NCBI RefSeq assembly: GCF_900095135.1
Contig: NZ_LT605205.1
Span: 124,001-188,000 of the forward strand
DNA from: Proteiniphilum saccharofermentans
GTDB lineage: Bacteria; Bacteroidota; Bacteroidia; Bacteroidales; Dysgonomonadaceae
Direction of reading: 5' to 3'
Length of the DNA stretch: 64,000 nucleotides
The notes beneath the pieces were generated by a model. That model was not told where the DNA came from. It made no database searches and saw nothing but the letters and a program-made list of their open reading frames with translations. Made by a program: the position numbers and the translations under genes. Every line of letters starts with the position of its first letter. The first letter of the stretch is position 1. Positions 52,717 through 61,663 of this stretch are shown one piece after another.

Positions 52717-54279
52717 ATGGCAAGGAAAAAAAAGAGATACGAACCGGAAGAGGAACGGCCAGGTAGACTTGAGCGGCTGAAGATCAAGATAAAAGAGTTG
52801 ATCCATTTCCTCTCATACGGTATCTGGCGTCAAAATCCAGAGACACTCTCCGGCAAAAGGAATATCCTGTATGATGCCATAAAGACGGTTATGCTCACCG
52901 TGAGGAATGTACAGGAACTGGATATTGCAGCCAGTGCCCGTTCGCTCACTTACAGGACACTTCTTTCCATTGTACCGCTTCTGGCCATTATCTTTGCCAT
53001 TGCCCGCGGTTTTGGTATTGAGAATATCATGGAGAGTAGTATCTTCAATTTTATGCTGGGAAGCAGGCCTGCGGATGAGATCGTAGTTGCAACGCCGGAG
53101 CCGGGAACCGATAGTACTATAACCATTACTGCGGGGATAGGGGCAGTGGATACGATTTATCAGGCAAGTGAGGAGATAACGGTGAATTCAGCTCTTTCCC
53201 CGGCTGGAGCCGGTGAAGAAGAGGTGTCGGCAGAAGGACGGACCCGTGAATTTCTCAATCTCCTGTTCCAGATTATCGATAACTCGCTCGAAGAAGCAAA
53301 GGGTGGGGGTGTATTTGCCGGAATAGGTATTTTGTTGTTTCTATATACTATCCTGGTACTCTTTAATGATATAGAGAGGAATCTGAATAAGATATGGCAG
53401 ATTAATAAAGGAAGGGCGATTGGGCGAAAGGTGACCGATTACACTGCTATGGTACTCTTTATGCCTGTATTTTTTATTCTGGTCAATGCGCTGAATATTC
53501 TCAGCTACCCGCAAAACGATACTCTCAAGATCATCTATATTCTCTATCCTTTTATTCCGAGACTGTTGGATATTGTACCCTTTGTGGTGATGATATTGCT
53601 TTTTACTGCATTATATAAGTTCCTGCCCAATACAAAAGTGAAGTTTATGAATGCCCTGATAGCCGGAGTGGTTGCAGGGATCGCATTTCAGTTCTTCCAG
53701 ATGCTCTACCTGAGCGGACAGATGTGGATTACCCGTTACAATGCCATTTACGGTACTTTTGCGGCTATTCCCCTCATGCTGTTGTGGATACAGATGTCAT
53801 GGTTCATTGTGTTGATCGGGGCGGAGGTCTCCTATGCGGCGCAGAATGTGCGAAAGTTCTCATTTGAGAAGGAAACACGTAATATCAGCCGTCGGTACAG
53901 GGATTTCTTTACATTGATGATTGCCTCGGAAATTGTGCAGCGTTTTGCCGATGAAAAGCCGCCTCTCACAGCCGACCAGATATCGGTCAGATGTAAAGTG
54001 CCCGGACGGCTTACCAACGATATCCTGGATCAATTGGTTGAGCTGAAGATTATTTCCGTGACGCCTTCTGATGGTGATGAGCGTGTCCCGGCGTTTCAGC
54101 CGGCCATGGATATCAGTTTGATTACGGTAGACCGGTTGATTTCTGAATTGGACGAACAGGGATCGGAAGATTTCATGATTGATATCGACGGGGATTACCA
54201 GGAGCACTGGAAGGCATTGATGAATACGCGTATAGGGCTCCATGGCGGGACCAGTGATCTCCAACTGAAAGATCTTTAA
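52717..54279 (+). CDS. YihY/BrkB-family membrane protein with C-terminal winged-helix-like domain
   Basis: A 520-residue inner-membrane protein. Family signatures: AASARSLTYRTLLSIVPLLA (71-90), FNDIERNLNKIWQINKGR, FLPNTKVKFMNALIAGVVAG, YGTFAAIPLMLLWIQMSWFI and LIGAEVSYAAQN. About six helices are expected. Residues 117-176 form a low-complexity acidic Thr/Ser/Glu/Ala insert inside the region between helices 1 and 2. Residues about 395-470 look like a cytoplasmic helix-turn-helix domain (LTADQISVRCKVPGRLTND). The function of the family is uncertain (a transporter or envelope role); it is not an RNase. Confidence 0.85.
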   Translation: MARKKKRYEPEEERPGRLERLKIKIKELIHFLSYGIWRQNPETLSGKRNILYDAIKTVMLTVRNVQELDIAASARSLTYRTLLSIVPLLAIIFAIARGFGIENIMESSIFNFMLGSRPADEIVVATPEPGTDSTITITAGIGAVDTIYQASEEITVNSALSPAGAGEEEVSAEGRTREFLNLLFQIIDNSLEEAKGGGVFAGIGILLFLYTILVLFNDIERNLNKIWQINKGRAIGRKVTDYTAMVLFMPVFFILVNALNILSYPQNDTLKIIYILYPFIPRLLDIVPFVVMILLFTALYKFLPNTKVKFMNALIAGVVAGIAFQFFQMLYLSGQMWITRYNAIYGTFAAIPLMLLWIQMSWFIVLIGAEVSYAAQNVRKFSFEKETRNISRRYRDFFTLMIASEIVQRFADEKPPLTADQISVRCKVPGRLTNDILDQLVELKIISVTPSDGDERVPAFQPAMDISLITVDRLISELDEQGSEDFMIDIDGDYQEHWKALMNTRIGLHGGTSDLQLKDL

Positions 54280-54309
54280 GCTGCCGCGGACGATAAAAAA
54301 TAAAATGAT

Positions 54310-54317
54310 TATCTTTG
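54310..54317 (+). promoter_or_regulatory. -7 box upstream of the MlaE-type permease
   Basis: TATCTTTG matches TAnnTTTG, 16 bp before the ATG at 54333. It includes the TTG at 54315 that would otherwise be read as an upstream start codon, which decides the start. Confidence 0.5.
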
Positions 54318-54332
54318 CCCCAAACAAGCCAC

Positions 54333-55082
54333 ATGAGTTTTATAAGTTCCATAGAAAATGTAGGTGAATATGCACTGTTGATGAAGAAGGTGCTTACTAT
54401 TCCGGATAGGATGAGTGAATTTCTGAAGGAATTCATAAAAGGAGTCTTCTTCCTGGGGGTGAACTCAATATGGATCGTGGTGATTATCTCTTTCTTCATC
54501 GGTGCGGTGATTGTCTTGCAGATTGCCCTGAACATCGATTCTCCTATGCTACCCCGATTCACAGTCGGTATGGTTTCGCGTGAGATCATACTCCTGGAGT
54601 TCTCATCAACCATTATGTGTCTGATATTGGCGGGTAAAGTGGGATCGAATGTGGCTTCGGAAATAGGCACCATGCGTATTACCGAGCAGATCGACGCATT
54701 GGATATTATGGGGGTGAATTCTGCCAATTATTTGATATTCCCGAAGATAGCATCATTCGTAGCTTTTATGCCGGTATTGGTTATCTTCAGTATGTTTACC
54801 GGTTTATCCGGCGGCTATATAATCTGTCTGGTTTTAGGGACGCCATCGGTAGAAACCTATGTATATGGTATCCAGGCTTTCTTTAGGGAGTCGTTTATCT
54901 GGTACTCAATTGCCAAGTCGATGGTGTTTGGTTTTATTATCGCTTCTGTTGCCGCCTACTTTGGTTATACGGCTAAAGGAGGAGCATTGGAAGTAGGCCA
55001 GGCCAGTACCAATTCAGTGGTAATCAACAGCGTATTGATATTGGTTTGTGATTTGGTATTCACGCAGTTAGTATTGGGGTAA
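54333..55082 (+). CDS. MlaE-family ABC transporter permease
   Basis: A 249-residue integral membrane protein from the ATG at 54333 (MSFISSIENVG). Five or so helices and the hallmarks FIGAVIVLQIALN, VSREIILLEFSSTIMCLILA, GKVGSNVASEIGTMRITEQI, DALDIMGVNSANYLIFPK and the closing GGALEVGQASTNSVVINSVL define the MlaE/YrbE family. It works with the ATPase encoded 12 bp downstream to move phospholipid between the membranes and so keep the outer membrane asymmetric. No MCE substrate-binding gene (MlaD) follows in this window. Confidence 0.9.
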   Translation: MSFISSIENVGEYALLMKKVLTIPDRMSEFLKEFIKGVFFLGVNSIWIVVIISFFIGAVIVLQIALNIDSPMLPRFTVGMVSREIILLEFSSTIMCLILAGKVGSNVASEIGTMRITEQIDALDIMGVNSANYLIFPKIASFVAFMPVLVIFSMFTGLSGGYIICLVLGTPSVETYVYGIQAFFRESFIWYSIAKSMVFGFIIASVAAYFGYTAKGGALEVGQASTNSVVINSVLILVCDLVFTQLVLG

Positions 55083-55094
55083 AGAAGTGCCGCT

Positions 55095-55859
55095 ATGATA
55101 GAAGTGAAAAATCTGAGAAAGGAATTCGACGGCGAGATTGTTCTCGATAATATCAATGCTTCCTTTCACAATGGGATGGTGAACATGATCATCGGTAAGA
55201 GCGGCTCGGGGAAGACTGTTCTGCTGAAATGCCTTGTCGGTCTTCTTTCTCCTACTTCGGGAGAGATCCGGTACGACGGGAAGAATTTCGTGGGACTCAA
55301 ATCGAAAGAAGTACGCCGGTTGCGCCGTGATATAGGGATGCTCTTCCAGGGAGCGGCCCTTTTCGACTCAAGGACAGTATTGGAAAATGTGATGTTTCCT
55401 CTCGATATGTTTTCACGCAAGAATCGTCGTGAACGTAAAAAACGGGCCGAGTTTTGCCTGGAAAGGGTGAATCTGCTGGAGGCTGCCAATCTTTATCCTT
55501 CTGAAATCAGCGGGGGAATGAAAAAGAGGGCGGCTATTGCGAGGGCCATCGCTTTGAATCCAAAATATCTTTTCTGCGATGAACCTAATTCCGGCCTCGA
55601 TCCCAAGACATCCCAGCTCATCGATGAGTTGATCCACGACCTGACAAAAGATTTCTCAATGACTACTGTAGTAGTGTCACACGATATGAATTCGGTAATC
55701 AATATCGGAGACAAAGTGATCTTCATCAATGAGGGAGTCAAAGAATGGGAAGGGAACAAATCGGAAGTAATGGGAACCGACAACGAAAAGCTGAACGATT
55801 TCGTTTTTGCTTCCGACCTCTTCAAAAAAATCAAAGAAGCAGAAGAGGAAAAGGGGTAA
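55095..55859 (+). CDS. MlaF-type ABC transporter ATP-binding protein
   Basis: A 254-residue ATPase. Walker A is GKSGSGKT (34-41), Q-loop MLFQGAALF (82-90), signature SEISGGMKKR (136-145), Walker B YLFCDEPNSGLD (158-169) and H-loop VVSHDMNS. The GMKKR signature variant is typical of MlaF/Mkl proteins that energise phospholipid transport. It forms an operon with the permease gene. The downstream gap of 69 bp leads directly into sufC. Confidence 0.9.
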   Translation: MIEVKNLRKEFDGEIVLDNINASFHNGMVNMIIGKSGSGKTVLLKCLVGLLSPTSGEIRYDGKNFVGLKSKEVRRLRRDIGMLFQGAALFDSRTVLENVMFPLDMFSRKNRRERKKRAEFCLERVNLLEAANLYPSEISGGMKKRAAIARAIALNPKYLFCDEPNSGLDPKTSQLIDELIHDLTKDFSMTTVVVSHDMNSVINIGDKVIFINEGVKEWEGNKSEVMGTDNEKLNDFVFASDLFKKIKEAEEEKG

Positions 55860-55928
55860 AGAATAAAGATAGAACAATTTCATGGTAAGAGTTGTTACTC
55901 CGTAGTTACTCAATAAAAAATAAATAAT

Positions 55929-56669
55929 ATGTTAAAAATAAAGAACCTGCATGCAATTGTAGAAGAACAGGAGATATTGAAAGGGATCGATCTGGAAGTG
56001 AATGCCGGAGAAGTGCATGCGGTCATGGGACCGAACGGATCCGGAAAGAGTACCCTGGCTTCTGTGCTGGCAGGCAACCCGAAATTCGAAGTTACTCGTG
56101 GCAGTATTCTTTTTAAAGGAAAGGAACTGCTGGAGATGGAACCCGAAGACAGGGCACGTGAGGGAATATTTCTCAGCTTCCAATATCCGGTAGAGATCCC
56201 CGGTGTGAGTATGGTAAACTTCATGCGTGCTGCTGTCAATGAGCAAAGAAAATACAGGAATGAGGAACCCATATCAGCTACGGATTTCCTGAAATTGATG
56301 CGTGATAAACGTGAATTGCTGGGTATGGACAGCCAACTGGTAAGCCGTTCGGTAAACGAAGGTTTCTCGGGAGGAGAAAAGAAAAAAAATGAGATCTTTC
56401 AGATGGCGATGATCAACCCGCTGTTGTCCATCCTCGATGAAACCGATTCAGGTCTCGATATTGATGCCCTGAGGGTGGTCGCAGCCGGTGTAAATAAGCT
56501 GCAGACCAGAGAGAATGCTACTATTCTTATCACCCACTATCAGCGTCTGTTAGAATATATTAAACCCGATTTCGTACATGTGTTATATGCAGGTAAAATA
56601 ATTAGATCGGGTGGACCGGAACTCGCTTTAGAACTTGAAAAGAAAGGATACGATTGGCTGATAAGATAA
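55929..56669 (+). CDS. sufC: Fe-S cluster assembly ATPase SufC
   Basis: A 246-residue SUF-system ATPase. Walker A GPNGSGKST (34-42), Q-loop FLSFQYPVEIPG (81-92), signature EGFSGGEKKKNE (144-155), Walker B LLSILDETDSGLD (165-177) and LITHYQRLLEYI match SufC, which drives SufB-SufD scaffold opening for Fe-S cluster assembly. sufD follows after 29 bp. Its partner sufB is not upstream as is usual in Bacteroidetes. Confidence 0.95.
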   Translation: MLKIKNLHAIVEEQEILKGIDLEVNAGEVHAVMGPNGSGKSTLASVLAGNPKFEVTRGSILFKGKELLEMEPEDRAREGIFLSFQYPVEIPGVSMVNFMRAAVNEQRKYRNEEPISATDFLKLMRDKRELLGMDSQLVSRSVNEGFSGGEKKKNEIFQMAMINPLLSILDETDSGLDIDALRVVAAGVNKLQTRENATILITHYQRLLEYIKPDFVHVLYAGKIIRSGGPELALELEKKGYDWLIR

Positions 56670-56698
56670 GGCCGTAACCCCGTAACCCCTAGATAAAA

Positions 56699-58039
56699 AT
56701 GATTGAACAACAATATATAGATCTGTTTAAGCAGTATCGCAGTGAGTTGGATGCTAATTCTGCAGAAGGGCTGAACAGACACCGGGATGCAGCTTTCGAT
56801 ATATTCACGCAGATTGGATTCCCCTCTTCAAAGCAGGAAGAATACAAGCACTCGAATATAATGCGCTATTTTGATAAAGATTTGGGATTGAACCTAAGGA
56901 ATATTCCTATCCCGGTCAATCCTTACGATGCTTTTAAATGTGACGTGCCTAACCTCTCTACATATACCTGTTTTCTTATCAATGACAGGTATTATGATAA
57001 AGCAGAGCAAGCAGAGAATTTACCTTCCGGTGTTTTTGTCGGTAGCTTGCTGCAATTCGCAAAAGAATATCCTGCACAGTTTGGTACTTATTATGCTCAG
57101 ATTGCCGATATGAGGGATAACGGCATAGTGGCTTATAACACCATGTTTGCCCAGGATGGTTTTGTAGTATATGTACCCAAAAATGTAGAGGTTGAAAAGC
57201 CGTTGCAGTTGATTAATATCCTGCGAGGGGGAGTAGATTTGAATGTGAATCGTAGAATATTGATTATTGCCGAAGAGAATGCCCATGTGAAATTACTTGT
57301 CTGCGACCATGCCGTGGATGATGTTCACTTCGTGGTGACCCAGGTAACGGAGATCTCAGCCGCAGCTTCTGCGCAAGTTGATTTCTACGAACTGGAGGAG
57401 AATTCGGAAAAAGTAACCCGGTTGAGCAATCTCTTCAGTGAGCAAAAAGAGAATTCTAATGTAGTTACCAGCGGTATTACACTTCACAACGGCTACACAC
57501 GCAACAATTACAGGTTCCGTTTGTTGGGAGAGTACGCCGAAGCGCATGCGGGAGGATTGGCTATCTGCGATAAAACGCAGCATATCGATAACTTTGCCTT
57601 TCTTGATCATGCAGTGCCCAATTGTATGAGTAACGAATTATTTAAAAATGTGTTGAAGGATAAGGCTACCGGTATTTTTTGTGGAAAGATATTGGTGGAG
57701 AAAGATGCACAGAAAACTCAGGCCTATCAGACAAACCGTAATCTGGTTTCTTCCAATACAGCACAAATGTTCTCAAAGCCACAGTTGGAGATATATGCCG
57801 ATGACGTAAAATGTTCCCATGGACTTACTACCGGACAGCTTGATGAGGATGCCCTGTTTTATATGCGCGCCCGTGGTATCGATAAAGAAGAAGCCCGCCT
57901 GTTACTTATGGTGGCATTTACGCGTGACGTGGTGGATATGATACGTATCCCTGCTCTGCAGGAGCGTCTGATTACCCTTATCGATAAACGTTTCCGCGGT
58001 GAATTGATGCGCTGTGGGAATTGTAATGTATGTAAATAA
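56699..58039 (+). CDS. sufD: Fe-S cluster assembly protein SufD
   Basis: A 446-residue SUF scaffold subunit. Family features: SKQEEYKHSNI near the N-terminus, the right-handed beta-helix core (about 130-370) with LHNGYTRNNYRFRLLGEYAE, HIDNFAFLDHAVPNCMSNEL and FCGKILVEKDAQKTQAYQTN, then KPQLEIYADDVKCSHGLTTG and LFYMRARGIDKEEARLLLM. The missing CAQCD-type cluster-binding signature of SufB shows it is SufD. The C-terminus ends MRCGNCNVCK with three cysteines in C-x2-C-x2-C spacing. It partners SufC and SufB. Confidence 0.92.
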   Translation: MIEQQYIDLFKQYRSELDANSAEGLNRHRDAAFDIFTQIGFPSSKQEEYKHSNIMRYFDKDLGLNLRNIPIPVNPYDAFKCDVPNLSTYTCFLINDRYYDKAEQAENLPSGVFVGSLLQFAKEYPAQFGTYYAQIADMRDNGIVAYNTMFAQDGFVVYVPKNVEVEKPLQLINILRGGVDLNVNRRILIIAEENAHVKLLVCDHAVDDVHFVVTQVTEISAAASAQVDFYELEENSEKVTRLSNLFSEQKENSNVVTSGITLHNGYTRNNYRFRLLGEYAEAHAGGLAICDKTQHIDNFAFLDHAVPNCMSNELFKNVLKDKATGIFCGKILVEKDAQKTQAYQTNRNLVSSNTAQMFSKPQLEIYADDVKCSHGLTTGQLDEDALFYMRARGIDKEEARLLLMVAFTRDVVDMIRIPALQERLITLIDKRFRGELMRCGNCNVCK

Positions 58040-58206
58040 AGGTGATTTGTTGATTTAACGATTAGTGGATTGGAAATTAGAAGTGGAGAAGCCTAAGAAG
58101 TGGAGAAGTTGAGAAATGAAGAATCTTGAATTCTGAAATCTTGGAATCTTGAATTAACAATCGACGTAGTCAAATCCTGAATGTTGAATTTTGAATGTTG
58201 AATTGA
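58040..58206. repeat. Word-like degenerate repeat spacer
   Basis: Runs such as GAAGTGGAGAAGCC/GAAGTGGAGAAGTTG and TGAATGTTGAATTTTGAATG then TTGAATTG fill the gap between sufD and sufS. No ORF or exact promoter box was seen. Confidence 0.6.
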
Positions 58207-59433
58207 TTGAAAGAACTCGATATACATAAGATACGTGCCGATTTTCCTATACTTTTACGGGAAGTATACGGGAAGCCATTGGTCTATTTCGATAATGCTG
58301 CGACCACTCAAAAACCGCAGTGTGTAATGGATAAGATCAACGAGATGTACACTACCGTGAATGCTAACGTGCATAGAGGAGTACATTTCCTTAGTCAGGC
58401 GGCGACCGATGAGCATGAGGCTTCACGAAGGACTGTCCAGGAATTTATCAACGCAGTATCTTCCGACGAGATTGTTTTTACACGTGGTGCCACGGAATCA
58501 ATCAATTTGGTTGCGTCGTCATTTTGCAGAAACTTTTGCCGTGAAGGTGACGAACTGTTGATTACCGCCATGGAGCATCACTCCAATATAGTTCCCTGGC
58601 AATTGCAGTGTGGTTATTATGGCTTGACGCTGAAAGTTCTTCCCATCAATGCTGACGGTGAGCTGATTCTGGCTGAGTTGGAGAAAAAGATCACTTCCCG
58701 TACCAGGCTGATTGCCGTCACCCATATTTCAAATGTATTGGGAACGGTCAATCCGGTTGATAAGATCGTGGAGATAGCACACAATCATGATATCCCTGTG
58801 CTTATAGATGCAGCACAGAGCGTGCAGCACCGTAAAGTAGACGTACAGGCGATCGATTGTGATTTTCTGGTCTTCTCTTCCCATAAAGTATATGGACCGA
58901 CAGGAGTAGGTGTATTATACGGAAAAGAAAAATGGCTTGATGCCCTGCCTCCTTATCAGGGTGGAGGAGAGATGATCTCAAGTGTTTCGTTTGAGAAAAC
59001 TACTTTCAACAACCTGCCTTTCAAATTTGAAGCGGGTACCCCGGATTTTGTAGGTACTGCGGCATTGGCTACGGCACTTCGTTATGTATCTTCTATCGGG
59101 TTGCAAAATATCGATCTTTATGAGCATGAACTGCTCCGGTATGCCACTGAAAAGTTACTATCTGTGCCGGGATTGCGTATTCTGGGAAATGCTGGTGATA
59201 AAAGCAGCGTAATCTCTTTTCTGGTGGACGGCATTCATCCTTACGATATGGGTACACTGCTCGACAAGATGGGGATTGCCGTCCGCACAGGACACCATTG
59301 CGCTGAACCGTTGATGAGGGAACTAGGTGTGGAAGGAACTGTTCGCGCTTCTTTCGCTTTCTATAATACCAAAGAGGAAGTTGATCTTCTTCTGAAAGGG
59401 ATTGAGCGGATCGTTAAGATGTTTCATCCTTAA
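58207..59433 (+). CDS. sufS: SUF cysteine desulfurase SufS
   Basis: A 408-residue group II PLP-dependent desulfurase that takes sulfur from cysteine for Fe-S clusters. PLP lysine is Lys227 (FSSHKVYGPTG), the catalytic cysteine is Cys365 (RTGHHCAEPL), and FDNAATTQKP lies at 28-37. The start is TTG at 58207: the codon just before it is TGA in the same frame and the next ATG is 40 codons inside the conserved domain. It follows sufD by 167 bp of repeat-like DNA. Confidence 0.94.
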   Translation: MKELDIHKIRADFPILLREVYGKPLVYFDNAATTQKPQCVMDKINEMYTTVNANVHRGVHFLSQAATDEHEASRRTVQEFINAVSSDEIVFTRGATESINLVASSFCRNFCREGDELLITAMEHHSNIVPWQLQCGYYGLTLKVLPINADGELILAELEKKITSRTRLIAVTHISNVLGTVNPVDKIVEIAHNHDIPVLIDAAQSVQHRKVDVQAIDCDFLVFSSHKVYGPTGVGVLYGKEKWLDALPPYQGGGEMISSVSFEKTTFNNLPFKFEAGTPDFVGTAALATALRYVSSIGLQNIDLYEHELLRYATEKLLSVPGLRILGNAGDKSSVISFLVDGIHPYDMGTLLDKMGIAVRTGHHCAEPLMRELGVEGTVRASFAFYNTKEEVDLLLKGIERIVKMFHP

Positions 59434-59471
59434 TATGTCAAACAACGTTCCACGGAGCAAAGTGTAGTTAA

Positions 59472-59532
59472 TGTGCCAATGAGAATAATATGTCAATATG
59501 CCAATGATAATAATGTGCTAATTTGTAATTAG
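59472..59532. repeat. Word-like intergenic repeat related to 3701-3734
   Basis: Units TTAATGTGCCAATGAG, ATGTCAATATGCCAATG and AATGTGCTAATTTG alternate imperfectly. The same words appear on the minus strand at 3701-3734, about 56 kb away. Confidence 0.55.
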
Positions 59533-59542
59533 TAATTCGAAG

Positions 59543-60121
59543 ATGCAAAAAGAGTTCCGGGGTAAGGAGAGAAATGAAGATCACGCTTTATTCATCTTAT
59601 TAAAAAAGAGGGATAAAGAGGCTTTCTCCATGATATATCAAAAATATCACCGATATCTCTATTCATTGGCGCTGAAATACCTCAAGAGTGTACAAATGGC
59701 GGAAGATGCCGTACAGCATGTGTTCGTAAAATTGTGGGAATCCACTGCAGATATTCATATAGAGATAAATTTGAAGAATTATCTCTATACGATGACAAAG
59801 AATTATATTCTGAATATGATCCGCGATCATAAGGAGGCAGTTTCTCTTAACTATGTCAATGCGCAGATCGATTTTCCCGCACATGAGGATATTTTGAGGG
59901 AGGTGGAAGAAAAGCAGATGTATGAAATGCTTTATAAATGTATAGAACAACTTCCGCCTCAGAAAAAAGAAATCTGTATGAGGAAACTGAAGACATCCGA
60001 TAGTAATCAGGAGATTGCCGATAAGATGGGGATATCAGTTCATACTGTGAAGTCCCATTATCAGGAATCTCTAAAAATATTACGATCCTATTTTCAGCAG
60101 ATTAAGATGCTCTTATTATAA
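59543..60121 (+). CDS. ECF-type RNA polymerase sigma factor, no receptor gene adjacent
   Basis: A 192-residue ECF factor with region 2 (about 28-95: FSMIYQKYHRYLYSLAL, AEDAVQHVFVKLWES, YLYTMTKNYILNMIRDH) and region 4 (about 135-185: LPPQKKEICMRKLKTSDSN, QEIADKMGISVHTVKSHYQE). A FecR gene follows after 212 bp, yet no TonB receptor comes next, unlike the other two pairs in the window. It may control the secreted-protein operon to its right. Confidence 0.93.
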   Translation: MQKEFRGKERNEDHALFILLKKRDKEAFSMIYQKYHRYLYSLALKYLKSVQMAEDAVQHVFVKLWESTADIHIEINLKNYLYTMTKNYILNMIRDHKEAVSLNYVNAQIDFPAHEDILREVEEKQMYEMLYKCIEQLPPQKKEICMRKLKTSDSNQEIADKMGISVHTVKSHYQESLKILRSYFQQIKMLLL

Positions 60122-60333
60122 AAACAGGAAACGAAACTCATTTCTTTTACCCGGATATGTGTCTATATAATATAGAAAGTGGAATGGTGGAATGGTGGAA
60201 AAGTGATTTAATTGGCAATTACCAATTCCTAATTACCAATGGATCAATGCGACATAAGTCCGAGACCCGAAATCTTTCATTTTTCACTTTTAGTTTAAGA
60301 AGTCTTGGTTCTTGACTCTAAAGTCTTTATTAA
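60122..60333. repeat. Spacer with word-like repeats between sigma and FecR genes
   Basis: Includes GGAATGGTGGAATGGTGGAA and ATTGGCAATTACCAATTCCT followed by AATTACCAATGG. No gene was recognised. Confidence 0.5.
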
Positions 60334-61317
60334 ATGCAATCATCGGACAAAAATATTATTAACAGGGTTATAGCCGAATCGGCATCGAAAGAGGAGGCTG
60401 TAGAGGTGGTCGATTGGTTCTCTTCTACGGTCGAGGGGCAGCAATGCCTGTCGGATATGCTCGACAGAGATGCTTATCTGATGGAGAATGAACCTGACCT
60501 TGGTAAATCATTTACCCCATTACAGTCCGATCTCCTGTACAAAAGGATCGACAGGAATATCTACCAAAACCGCTTCAGAAAAAATCTACTCAAAGTGGTT
60601 GCCGTTCTTTTGCCGATATTGCTTCTTTCAGGATTAGGTTTTTACCTGAACAGACAGACCGATCTTTTCTCCGGAACAACCTATTCCGAAGTATATGTTC
60701 CTAAAGGAGAAGATGCGCGGATCTTTTTCCAGGACGGTACAGAGGTATTCCTTAATGCAGATACAAAGATCCGTTATCCGAACAGATTCGGATTACGAAA
60801 AAGAGAAATCTATCTCGAAGGAGAGGCCTATTTTAACGTGGCTTCCAATCGCAGCCGCCCCTTTGTGGTGCACGCACAGCATACCGAGACAGAGGTAGTA
60901 GGTACCTCTTTCAATGTAAGAGCCTATGGTAATAGCAACACTATAGAAGTAGTGCTGGATGAGGGGAGAACCGCTTTTCACGTGCATCAAAACAGCTACC
61001 CCATGTTGCCAGGACAAAAAATAGAATATGATAAGTCGACCGGGAGAATAACTTTGCGAAATCTTATCAATCCATCCAATGCTTCATTATGGAAAAAGAA
61101 TGTACTCCATTTCTATGATACCCCTCTTGCTGAAGTGATAAAGGAACTGGAGAGAAGATTTGATGTGCAATTTCATGTGCAAGATGCAGCAGCATTGAAT
61201 TACAGTTATACCCTAACGACCAAACAACCCGGTATTGAAAATGTGCTGAAGGAACTTCAGAAAATATCCCCGGTGAAATTTGTTGTCGAGGGTGATACGG
61301 TTACTGTTTCTATTTAA
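60334..61317 (+). CDS. FecR-family anti-sigma factor, no receptor gene adjacent
   Basis: A 327-residue protein with an N-terminal cytoplasmic part (about 1-85), a membrane helix (about 88-110, VVAVLLPILLLSGLGFYL), a periplasmic FecR domain (IFFQDGTEVFLNADTKIRYP, IYLEGEAYFNVASNRSRPFV, VVGTSFNVRAYGNSNTIEVV) and a C-terminal DUF4974 domain (about 250-327, LAEVIKELERRFDVQFHVQD). It should restrain the preceding sigma factor. With no STN receptor nearby, its signal may come from a receptor elsewhere or from a different kind of partner. Confidence 0.9.
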   Translation: MQSSDKNIINRVIAESASKEEAVEVVDWFSSTVEGQQCLSDMLDRDAYLMENEPDLGKSFTPLQSDLLYKRIDRNIYQNRFRKNLLKVVAVLLPILLLSGLGFYLNRQTDLFSGTTYSEVYVPKGEDARIFFQDGTEVFLNADTKIRYPNRFGLRKREIYLEGEAYFNVASNRSRPFVVHAQHTETEVVGTSFNVRAYGNSNTIEVVLDEGRTAFHVHQNSYPMLPGQKIEYDKSTGRITLRNLINPSNASLWKKNVLHFYDTPLAEVIKELERRFDVQFHVQDAAALNYSYTLTTKQPGIENVLKELQKISPVKFVVEGDTVTVSI

Positions 61318-61626
61318 TCTTCTCATAAACCCTGCAGAACTGATACCTGATTTCACTGATTCCCTGTTTGTTCATTCTTCCTGTTTGTTTTACTATAAAT
61401 CCTTAATATATCAATATGCAATTTATGTGTTGCCGAATAGAGTATCTTAAAAAAACGGACACCAAATCTAATGATTTATTATATTAATCGTTAAAAAATG
61501 AACAGTGTGTTTTTTATGTAATTTAAACAACTATTTTGGACTAAGTTTATTACGCATGTTTAACCTTAGTTAAAAGTATTCAATAAATGCTATCTATGTT
61601 AAATAGATAAAAAATAATGTCCTTTT
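61318..61626. other. AT-rich intergenic region
   Basis: Between the FecR stop and the promoter at 61627. No ORF or strong hairpin recognised. Confidence 0.5.
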
Positions 61627-61657
61627 TTTGTTATTTCGAAAAGTCGACGTACCTTTG
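61627..61657 (+). promoter_or_regulatory. Promoter of the structured leader or ncRNA
   Basis: TTTG (61627-61630), a 19-bp spacer and TACCTTTG (61650-61657) match the Bacteroidetes consensus. Predicted start near 61664. Confidence 0.7.
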
Positions 61658-61663
61658 ACTCAC

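Noticed and set aside
54315-54332. Upstream TTG start for the MlaE-type permease
   Set aside because: The TTG lies inside an exact -7 promoter box; the ATG at 54333 gives the normal family N-terminus.
54173-54727. 184-codon minus-strand ORF
   Set aside because: Antisense to the end of the YihY gene and the MlaE-type permease.
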